A DNA stretch of 6,986 bases from an uncultured Aquincola sp. GTDB taxonomy: Bacteria; Pseudomonadota; Gammaproteobacteria; Burkholderiales; Burkholderiaceae. This document shows, one piece after another, positions 1-6,986 of this stretch; the first letter of the stretch is position 1; each line of letters begins with the position of its first letter. Below the pieces are notes generated by a model. The model was not told where the DNA came from and did no database searches. It saw nothing but the letters and a program-made list of their open reading frames with translations. A program made the translations under genes and the position numbers. Where the stretch lies: positions 1 to 6,986 of the forward strand of contig CAKZXL010000057.1 of the NCBI GenBank assembly GCA_937883885.1, read 5' to 3'.

Positions 1-690
1 CTGGCCCACGGCAGCATGCGGCTGAAAAAGCCCGACGGCGTGGGCGGCCTGGGTCAGCAGGTGATGCAGCACATCGACGAGTTGCGCCAGTGGCTGGCCG
101 AGACCGACCCCGAAGTGCTGCGCACACACGGCGTGGTGCTGGAGCGCAACCTGCGCCAGGTCGAGACGCTGAGCGTCGGCCAGGTCAAGGCCGGCCCGCT
201 GATGGCCAGCTACGTGGGCACCCAGCAGCTCACCACCAATCACCGCGGCGAAGAGGTGTACGGCGGCTCCACCCTCACCGTGGTGCGCGGCGACTTCGAG
301 GCGCTGCAGGCGCTCAAGCTCTCGCCCGAATTTGCCACCGCGGTCGACCAGGCCCTGGTGTACCACCGCGAGGCCGAACGCCACTACCCCGGCTTTCTGG
401 CCACGCGCGCCAACTACGACGTGGCCCAGGGCGTGGACGACCGCGGCCAATGGCGATCGGGCGTGCTGGAGCAAAGCTGGCGCATCGGCGGCGCCAGCGG
501 CGCCGAAGTGGCAGCCCTGCAATACTTCCAGGCCCATCCCGATTGCCAGGCCGTGCGTGCCTCCACCCACGAGGTGTATGGCCTGCAGGAACCGGTGCCG
601 GCCGGCGCCAAGGTGCACTTCGACGACGACGACCCGGAGGTGGGCCGGGTGACCAAATACGCGCAGGTGGAGGCGCATGCCGACCTTTGA
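1..690 (+). CDS. DUF3182-like protein, ATP-grasp-like C-terminal part (5' partial)
   Basis: The reading frame is open from the first base of the window (Leu-Ala-His-Gly-Ser before the first Met codon at 16) to the TGA at 688-690, so the gene probably begins upstream and only about 229 C-terminal residues are seen. The visible part opens with a Lys/Gly-rich loop (RLKKPDGVGGLGQ), followed by a helix-like stretch and HGVVLERNL. This order resembles the nucleotide-binding Lys/Gly loop and following strand of ATP-grasp folds. The C-terminal part has a VYGG segment, an acidic FDDDDPE run and ends near VTKYAQV. I recognise it as most like the uncharacterised family DUF3182, from memory and not from a search. 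No signal peptide can be judged because the N-terminus is missing. The stop lies 14 bases inside the following hydrolase gene, so the two are probably co-transcribed. The function is unknown; an ATP-dependent ligase-like activity is inference only. The call as a real gene is firm, the family call moderate. Confidence 0.7.
   Translation: MAHGSMRLKKPDGVGGLGQQVMQHIDELRQWLAETDPEVLRTHGVVLERNLRQVETLSVGQVKAGPLMASYVGTQQLTTNHRGEEVYGGSTLTVVRGDFEALQALKLSPEFATAVDQALVYHREAERHYPGFLATRANYDVAQGVDDRGQWRSGVLEQSWRIGGASGAEVAALQYFQAHPDCQAVRASTHEVYGLQEPVPAGAKVHFDDDDPEVGRVTKYAQVEAHADL
669..673 (+). promoter_or_regulatory. Shine-Dalgarno-like GGAGG before the alpha/beta hydrolase
   Basis: GGAGG lies inside the last codons of the upstream gene, with only 3 bases between it and the ATG at 677. 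This is shorter than the usual spacing of about 5-9, so initiation may be weak or rely on ribosomes finishing the upstream gene at 690. No other ATG occurs early in this frame, which supports 677 as the start. Confidence 0.45.
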
Positions 691-1552
691 CGAGCACGTG
701 GCCATCCCCGTGGGGGATGGCAGCATCGCAGGCACCTTCGTCTCCCCCGGCACTCAGTTGCCCGGGGTGCTGTTCATCCATGGCTGGGGTGGCAGCCAGG
801 CCCAGTACGTGGCGCGTGCGCGGCAGATCGCGGCGCTGGGCTGCGTGTGCCTGGCCTTCGACCTGCGCGGCCATGCCCAGACCAAGCCGCAGTTCGAGAC
901 CGTTTCACGCGCCAGCAACCTGCAGGACGTGCTGGCCGCCTACGACCTGCTGGCCGAGCGTCGGCATGTGGACCCTTCATCCATCGCGGTGGTGGGCAGC
1001 AGCTATGGCGGCTACCTGGCCACCATCCTGACCACCATGCGGCCGGTGCGCTGGCTGGCGCTGCGCGCGCCGGCGCTGTACATGGACTCGGGCTGGGAAG
1101 TGCCCAAGCTGCAGCTGCACAAGGACCAGGATCTCAAGGCCTACCGCCGCCACCTGGTGCCCTTTGCGGACAACCGGGCGCTGCAGGCCACGCACGACTT
1201 CGACGGCGACCTGCTGCTGGTGCAGTCGGAGCTGGACACCATCGTGCCCAAGGAAGTGCTGCACAGCTACCGCGAGGCGGGCAAGAACGCCCGCTCACTG
1301 ACCTACCGCTGCCTGCGCGGCGCCGACCATGGCCTGAGCCAGCCGGCCGACCAGCGCGCCTACACGCAGGTGCTGGTGGGCTGGATCAACGAGATGATCT
1401 TCGGCGCCCGCGCCGACCATGTGGCGCCTGCGGTGCATGAGCCGCACGAGCCCGAATCGCCGCCCACGCCCACCGTGGCCAAGCCGGGCAAGCCGGCGCA
1501 GCCGGCCGTGGCCCCGCCTCAGGCCGCGGCAGCTTCGGCCGGCGCCGGCTGA
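677..1552 (+). CDS. Alpha/beta hydrolase fold protein
   Basis: A 291-residue alpha/beta hydrolase, probably a cytoplasmic serine esterase or peptidase-like enzyme; no signal peptide is visible. The oxyanion-hole motif HGWGG is at residues 35-39. The nucleophile elbow GSSYG is at 107-111 with Ser109 as nucleophile. The acid is probably Asp187 in SELDTIVP, and the base His218 in GADHG. All triad members are in the expected order and spacing, so the enzyme should be active. From about residue 245 a tail rich in Pro and Ala (with His/Glu) runs to the end. It is beyond the fold and unlikely to be catalytic. The start overlaps the upstream DUF3182-like gene by 14 bases, suggesting coupled expression. 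The 3' end overlaps the convergent ABC transporter gene by 34 bases. A strong hairpin lies within codons 9-15. The substrate cannot be told from sequence; a link to the upstream gene's product is inference. Confidence 0.92.
   Translation: MPTFDEHVAIPVGDGSIAGTFVSPGTQLPGVLFIHGWGGSQAQYVARARQIAALGCVCLAFDLRGHAQTKPQFETVSRASNLQDVLAAYDLLAERRHVDPSSIAVVGSSYGGYLATILTTMRPVRWLALRAPALYMDSGWEVPKLQLHKDQDLKAYRRHLVPFADNRALQATHDFDGDLLLVQSELDTIVPKEVLHSYREAGKNARSLTYRCLRGADHGLSQPADQRAYTQVLVGWINEMIFGARADHVAPAVHEPHEPESPPTPTVAKPGKPAQPAVAPPQAAAASAGAG
701..721 (+). repeat. 9-bp perfect inverted repeat (hairpin) early in the hydrolase gene
   Basis: GCCATCCCC (701-709) is followed by a 3-base loop GTG (710-712) and its exact reverse complement GGGGATGGC (713-721). 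The stem covers codons 9-15 of the hydrolase, starting 24 bases after its start codon. There is no T-run after it, so it is not a standard intrinsic terminator. In mRNA it would be very stable and close enough to the start to impede initiation or early elongation. The pairing is seen directly; any regulatory role is inference. Confidence 0.6.
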
Positions 1553-3366
1553 GGCACCGCGCCCGGGCCCATCGTGGCCATCATCACCGCGAAGGCCGGC
1601 TGGCGCTGCACCAGCTCGGCCACGGTGCCCACGTCTTCCACCCGGCCGGCCACCATGAACACCACCTTGTCGAAGTGGGCCAGCAGCCCCAGGCGGTGCA
1701 CCGAGGCCACGATGCAGGCGTCGGGGAAAGCTTCGAGGATGCGCGAGTGCACATGGATCTCGGTCAGTGAATCCAGCGCGCTGGTGGGCTCGTCCAGCAG
1801 CAGCACGCTGCTGTGGCGGGCTGCCAGCAGGCCACGCGCCAGCGCCAGCCGCTGACGCTGGCCACCCGACAGGTTGGTGCCGCGCTCGGCCATCGGCGCG
1901 TCCAGCTTGCCGGGCAGCTTTTCCAGCACGGGGTCGAAGGCCGCGGCCTGGATGGCGCGCATCAGCTCGGCCTCGGGCACCGGCTCGTCGAAGGTGATGT
2001 TCTCGCGCACCGAGGCTTCGAAGATCTCGGCCTCCTGCGGAATCAGCGTGGCCACCGGCGCCAGATCGCGTGCCTCGGGCACGTACTGCCCGTCCACCGC
2101 GATGTGGGCGGCCTTGGCCTCGTACAGCCCGGCCAGCGCGCGCAGCAACGTACTCTTGCCGGCGCCGCTGGGCCCCACCAGCGCCAGCCGCTCACCGCGG
2201 TGCAGCGACAAGGCCACGTCGTGCAAACCGCCGCGCTCGTCGCCCTTGCCCTCGGCCCCCGGGCGGCTGAAGCGCAGGCCCTGGATGTCGATGCGGCGCC
2301 AGCCTTCGTCGGCCAGCCGCCCGGCGGCCTGGCGCTGCGGCGCCTGCAGCACGATGGCCGCGCTGGCGAAATCGGTACGCGTGCGGGCCACCGCCTGGTA
2401 CTGCGAGGCGATGGTGCCCAGCACCCCGGCCGCCTGCTGCGCGTACTGGTAGACCATGAACAGGCTGCCCAGCATCACCGCGCCGGTGGCCGCGCCCGCC
2501 GCAGCACCATCGGCCGCCGGGGCCACGAACAGCACGTACACCGCCACCAGTCCCCACGAGAGCACCACGCCCGACAGGTCGACCGAGCACCACTTCCATT
2601 CATTGAGCACGATGCTGCGGCGCAGCGGCTCGAACACCGCCATCAGCCGGCTGTCCAGCAGGCGGCGCGTGCCTTCCTGCAGCCGCAGGCTCAGCACTGA
2701 AGACACGTTGCCCACGAAGTCCAGCAACCGGGCCGCGTAACGCCGCTCGGCCTGGTTCTCGGCCACCGCCAGCTTCATCAGCGCGCCGTCGAAGGCCACG
2801 ATCACGGTGGAGATGACGATCAGCCCGACGATGGCCACCAAGCTGGTGGCCGGCGACAGCAGCCACAGCGCCACCACCGGCCCGCACAGGTTGATGGCGT
2901 TCTGCAGGTAGATGAACTGGTTCTGCGTGAAGCCGAACAGCGCGTTGGACGCCTGGCCCACGCGGTGCTGCAAGTCGCCGGAATGGTGTTGCTCATGCCA
3001 GCCCAGCGGCGCGCGCAGCAGCCGGGCATACAGCGCATCGGCCACGCTGCGGCGCACGCGCAGCGCCACGGTGCGTTCCATCACCCGCGCCGGGCCGTGC
3101 AGCGACCAGCAGCCCACGTAGGCCGCCAGGATGGCGCCGATCCACAGCGCCGCCGGTGCCAGGCCGGTGCGGCCGGCCGACTGGATGCCGTTGATCGCCT
3201 GCGCCGCCATCCACGGAATGCCCAGCTTCAGCAGCTGCGAGCCGCCCAGCATGCTCAGCGCCAGCGCGAACTTGGCGCGTGCGCCCTGGGCATGCAGCCA
3301 GATGTGCCGGTACAGCTCGCCCAGCGAAGCGGGCACGACGGCGGCGGAAGCGGTGGCGGTGGTCAT
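1519..3366 (-). CDS. ABC exporter half-transporter, fused permease and ATPase
   Basis: A 615-residue ABC protein with an N-terminal membrane domain and a C-terminal ATPase, the usual exporter half-transporter layout and size; it would work as a homodimer in the inner membrane. By eye, hydrophobic segments lie near residues 32-58, 70-90, 155-172, 174-194, 262-284 and 291-312. The ATPase has Walker A GPSGAGKST (398-406), Q-loop Gln444 in IPQEAEIFE, signature LSGGQ (499-503), Walker B VLLLDE (521-526, Glu526), D-loop SALD (529-532) and H-loop His557. All are intact, so it should hydrolyse ATP. The start is the only nearby ATG (complement of 3364-3366). The frame stays open far upstream, but that stretch runs antisense through the neighbouring gene and has no transporter features. 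No clear Shine-Dalgarno precedes the ATG. No partner subunit or substrate gene is adjacent, so the substrate is unassigned. The last 34 bases overlap the convergent hydrolase gene and encode its Pro/Ala-rich end. Confidence 0.93.
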   Translation of the reverse strand: MTTATASAAVVPASLGELYRHIWLHAQGARAKFALALSMLGGSQLLKLGIPWMAAQAINGIQSAGRTGLAPAALWIGAILAAYVGCWSLHGPARVMERTVALRVRRSVADALYARLLRAPLGWHEQHHSGDLQHRVGQASNALFGFTQNQFIYLQNAINLCGPVVALWLLSPATSLVAIVGLIVISTVIVAFDGALMKLAVAENQAERRYAARLLDFVGNVSSVLSLRLQEGTRRLLDSRLMAVFEPLRRSIVLNEWKWCSVDLSGVVLSWGLVAVYVLFVAPAADGAAAGAATGAVMLGSLFMVYQYAQQAAGVLGTIASQYQAVARTRTDFASAAIVLQAPQRQAAGRLADEGWRRIDIQGLRFSRPGAEGKGDERGGLHDVALSLHRGERLALVGPSGAGKSTLLRALAGLYEAKAAHIAVDGQYVPEARDLAPVATLIPQEAEIFEASVRENITFDEPVPEAELMRAIQAAAFDPVLEKLPGKLDAPMAERGTNLSGGQRQRLALARGLLAARHSSVLLLDEPTSALDSLTEIHVHSRILEAFPDACIVASVHRLGLLAHFDKVVFMVAGRVEDVGTVAELVQRQPAFAVMMATMGPGAVPQPAPAEAAAA

Positions 3367-3507
3367 GGCGGGCACTGTAGAAAGCCGCTTCGTGCGCGTG
3401 CAGTCGGCCGCCTGACAAAGCGCCTGTAGGGTTTTCCCAGACACGCTTACAAAGAAGGGCCGGTTCCGCCCGCGGCACAGGCGTTGCCCGACCCCGGCAT
3501 TGCCTGG
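3367..3507. promoter_or_regulatory. Divergent intergenic region, probable promoters of ABC gene and nadE cluster
   Basis: This 141-base gap between divergently transcribed genes is the main non-coding stretch and contains the least GC-rich patch of the area, about 3411-3455. For the minus strand, TTGTAA (complement of 3447-3452) and TACAGG (complement of 3423-3428) are 18 bases apart, a weak sigma70-like match that would leave a leader of about 50 bases. For the plus strand CTGACA at 3412-3417 is a good -35 match, but no acceptable -10 follows at the right distance. CGCCTGT (3421-3427) and ACAGGCG (3477-3483) form a 7-base inverted repeat 49 bases apart, possibly chance. That promoters lie here follows from gene orientation; their exact positions are not established. 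Confidence 0.4.
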
Positions 3508-4148
3508 ATGAGCGCTGCGATGGCCCGACTGCTTTCCACCCACGACGAAAACGACCGCCGCCCGGGCGGCCCCGCCCTGGTGATCACCGACATGATCAGC
3601 CTCTGGGACTTTCCGGACGCCGACAAGCTGCTGCCCGCGGCGGTGGCCATCGCCCCGCGCGTGGCCCGGCTGCGCCAGCGTTGCCGCGAGGCCGGCGTGC
3701 CGGTGATCTATGCCAACGACAATCGGGGCCGCTGGCGGTCGGATTTCCGCCAGCTGGTGGATGCGGCGTTGCAGGCCGAGGGCCCGGGCGGACGCATCGT
3801 CGAACAACTGGCGCCCGACACCGACGACTACTTCCTGTTGAAGCCCAAACACTCCGCCTTCTTCGCCACGCCGCTGGAGCTGCTGCTCAACGACCTGGGC
3901 GTGGAGCAGCTCATCGTCACCGGCGTGTCCAGCGACCAGTGCGTGCTGGCCACCGTGGCCGATGCACGCATGCGCAACCTGGGCGCCGCGGTGCCGCAAG
4001 ACTGCGTGGGCACGCAGTCGGCCCGGCGCAACCAGGCCGTGATCCAGCATTTCACCGACGTGGTGGGCATCTCCGTCACGCCTTCGTCCCGGCTGCGCCT
4101 GCCTGCCGGCCACCCCCACACCCCTGCGCCCGCGCGCGCCCGCACCCG

Positions 4149-4152
<4 letters not shown>
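3508..4152 (+). CDS. Isochorismatase-family cysteine hydrolase
   Basis: A 214-residue protein from ATG 3508; an in-frame TTG at 3484 would add 8 residues and ATG 3520 would remove 4. None has a convincing Shine-Dalgarno, so the start is uncertain. Numbered from 3508, the cysteine hydrolase triad is complete: Asp28 in LVITDM, Lys114 in KPKHSAF and Cys145 in VSSDQC. Family members cleave amide or ester bonds of small molecules (nicotinamide, isochorismate, carbamoyl compounds). The segment [15 protein letters not shown] stands where nicotinamidases carry their metal-binding Asp-His-His set, and no His occurs between the N-terminus and the KHSAF motif. It is therefore unlikely to be a PncA-type nicotinamidase despite preceding nadE. 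The C-terminal tail of about 25 residues is Pro/Ala/Arg-rich low complexity and looks like an extension reaching the nadE start. It shares ATGA (4149-4152) with nadE, which implies translational coupling. The family call is firm, the substrate unknown. Confidence 0.9.
4113..4147 (-). other. Putative G-quadruplex motif just upstream of nadE
   Basis: On the plus strand there are five C-runs of at least 3 (4113-4117, 4121-4124, 4129-4131, 4139-4141, 4145-4147), separated by loops of 3, 4, 7 and 3 bases. On the minus strand this satisfies the common G3+N1-7 quadruplex consensus with one run to spare. It ends 1 base before the nadE ATG and is on the template strand, so it would act at DNA level and not as an RNA quadruplex. 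It also encodes the low-complexity tail of the preceding protein. The motif is seen directly; folding and any effect are inference. Confidence 0.5.
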
Positions 4153-6232
<2,080 letters not shown>

Positions 6233-6236
<4 letters not shown>

Positions 6237-6514
6237 AGGCGATCTGGAACGGCACCGTGGTGGCCGAAAGCGACGACACCGTGGTGGTGGAAGGCAACCA
6301 CTACTTCCCGGCCACGGCGCTGGACAAGAAGTTCATCCTGCCCAGCAACACCAAGACCATGTGCTCCTGGAAGGGCGAGGCCAGCTACTACACGCTGTTC
6401 GTGGATGGCGACGCCAACCCCGACGCCGTCTGGTACTACCCCAACCCCAAGGAGGCCGCGGCCGAGATCAAGGACCGGGTGGCCTTCTGGAAGGGCGTGA
6501 AGATCGAGGCATGA
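6233..6514 (+). CDS. DUF427 domain protein
   Basis: A 93-residue single-domain protein matching the DUF427 family as I recall it. It begins [12 protein letters not shown], has a central EGNHYFP (20-26), the hallmark T-x-C-x-W-K-G-x-A-x-Y-Y segment (42-53 with Cys44, Trp46, Gly48, Tyr52 and Tyr53), WYYPNP (67-72) and an FWKGVKIE end. Its length is that of the full family domain, so it is complete. It has no signal peptide or membrane segment and is probably a small cytoplasmic beta-rich protein. No function is established that I can state with confidence; the conserved Cys and aromatic residues suggest a ligand pocket. The start is set by AAGGAG 8 bases upstream and an ATGA overlap with the nadE stop. 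Its own stop overlaps the next start in the same way. It is thus wedged between NAD synthase and a NUDIX hydrolase, which hints at a role near nucleotide cofactors, by context only. Confidence 0.9.
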
Positions 6515-6986
6515 CGGTGCAGCGCACGCCCGCGCTGCGCGAGCAGGTGCAGGCGCGGCTGCAGGCGCTGGCGGTGCACTCGCTGCACGACGCCAGCCAC
6601 CCGGGCCGCGCGGCGGTGGCAGTGGCCATCGTCGACGAAGGCCATGGCGCCGCGATGGACGGCCTGCCGGTGCATGCGCACTGGTCCGAGGCCGCGGCCT
6701 TGATCCTGACGCGCCGGGCGCTGCACCTGCGCCACCACCCCGGCCAATGGGCGCTGCCCGGCGGCCGTGTGGACGAAGGCGAAACGCCCGAGGCTGCCGC
6801 GCTGCGCGAGCTGCACGAAGAGGTGGGCCTGGTGCTGGACCCCAGCGCGGTGCTGGGCCGGCTGGACGACTTCAGCACCCGCTCGGGCTTCGTCATCACA
6901 CCGGTGGTGGTGTGGGCCGGGCCGGCGAAACTGCTGGTGGCCAACCCGGGTGAGGTGGACAGCATCCACCGCATCCCGGTGAGCGA
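6511..6986 (+). CDS. NUDIX hydrolase, CoA pyrophosphatase-like (3' partial)
   Basis: The frame is open from ATG 6511 to the window end, giving 158 residues with the C-terminus missing. It contains a perfect NUDIX box G-x5-E-x7-R-E-L-x-E-E-x-G-L at residues 85-107 (Gly85, Glu91, Arg99, Glu100, Glu103, Glu104, Gly106), which binds the metal for cleaving nucleoside diphosphate-X substrates. Before it lies LTRRALHLRHHPGQWALPGG (66-85). This resembles the CoA pyrophosphatase signature (LTxR..., RxxxGxxxFPGG) but has Leu82 where Phe is usual. CoA pyrophosphatases split coenzyme A into 4'-phosphopantetheine and adenosine 3',5'-bisphosphate; activity on NADH or other dinucleotides is an alternative. 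It would be a cytoplasmic enzyme. The ATG overlaps the DUF427 stop (ATGA) and has only poorly spaced purine-rich sequence before it, so it is probably translationally coupled and the last visible gene of the nadE cluster. The NUDIX call is firm; the substrate is not settled. Confidence 0.93.
   Translation, partial: MTVQRTPALREQVQARLQALAVHSLHDASHPGRAAVAVAIVDEGHGAAMDGLPVHAHWSEAAALILTRRALHLRHHPGQWALPGGRVDEGETPEAAALRELHEEVGLVLDPSAVLGRLDDFSTRSGFVITPVVVWAGPAKLLVANPGEVDSIHRIPVS

Noticed and set aside
90..1031. A 313-codon plus-strand frame across the first two genes
   Set aside because: It is an Arg/Pro/Ala-rich shadow overlapping two genes that have recognisable motifs in other frames.
1538..1549. 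The 12-base palindrome GCCGGCGCCGGC at the convergent gene ends, considered as a bidirectional terminator
   Set aside because: It has no loop and no T-run on either side, lies within both coding regions, and such palindromes are common at this GC content.
3412..3440. CTGACA as the -35 box of the nadE cluster
   Set aside because: The hexamer at the expected -10 distance (around 3435-3440) matches the consensus poorly, so a promoter cannot be placed from this alone.
3367..4119. The ABC transporter frame stays open for about 250 further codons upstream on the minus strand
   Set aside because: The extension runs antisense through the whole cysteine hydrolase gene, shows no transporter features and has Arg/Gly/His-rich composition typical of GC-rich antisense frames.
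3681..4148. The nadE frame is open upstream, suggesting a possible fusion or a longer NadE
   Set aside because: The extra residues are Arg/Pro/Ala-rich, out of frame with the intact cysteine hydrolase, and the known NadE N-terminus begins soon after 4149.

Overview
The window is uniformly very GC-rich and densely coded, with strong G/C preference at third codon positions, four-base ATGA start/stop overlaps and almost no intergenic DNA. Together with the gene types (DUF3182-like protein, long glutamine-dependent NAD synthase, DUF427 protein), this suggests a chromosomal segment of a high-GC proteobacterium, most likely a betaproteobacterium of the order Burkholderiales. That placement is inference; no marker gene is present. 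I see no tRNA, rRNA, insertion sequence, CRISPR array or other sign of recent transfer.

Layout: (1) 1-690, plus strand, the 3' part of a gene cut by the window edge, a DUF3182-like protein with an ATP-grasp-like Lys/Gly-rich loop. It overlaps by 14 bases (2) 677-1552, an alpha/beta hydrolase with a complete catalytic triad. (3) 1519-3366, minus strand, a complete ABC exporter half-transporter that converges on the hydrolase and overlaps its 3' end by 34 bases. (4) A 141-base divergent intergenic region, 3367-3507, the only sizeable non-coding stretch. (5) 3508-6986, plus strand, four genes linked by three ATGA overlaps: an isochorismatase-family cysteine hydrolase, glutamine-dependent NAD synthase (nadE), a DUF427 protein and a NUDIX hydrolase that runs off the window end.

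The right-hand cluster looks like one translationally coupled operon around NAD synthesis. NadE makes NAD from nicotinate adenine dinucleotide, and the NUDIX protein has a perfect NUDIX box and could act on a nucleotide cofactor. The cysteine hydrolase sits where a nicotinamidase might be expected but has no histidines for the nicotinamidase metal site, so its substrate is open.

Two structural signals are not explained by coding alone: a 9-bp perfect hairpin just after the hydrolase start codon (701-721), and a five-run G-quadruplex consensus on the minus strand immediately before the nadE start (4113-4147), where nadE also lacks any Shine-Dalgarno sequence. Most of the window is ordinary core-type genome; I do not see a clear case for a wholly new system.
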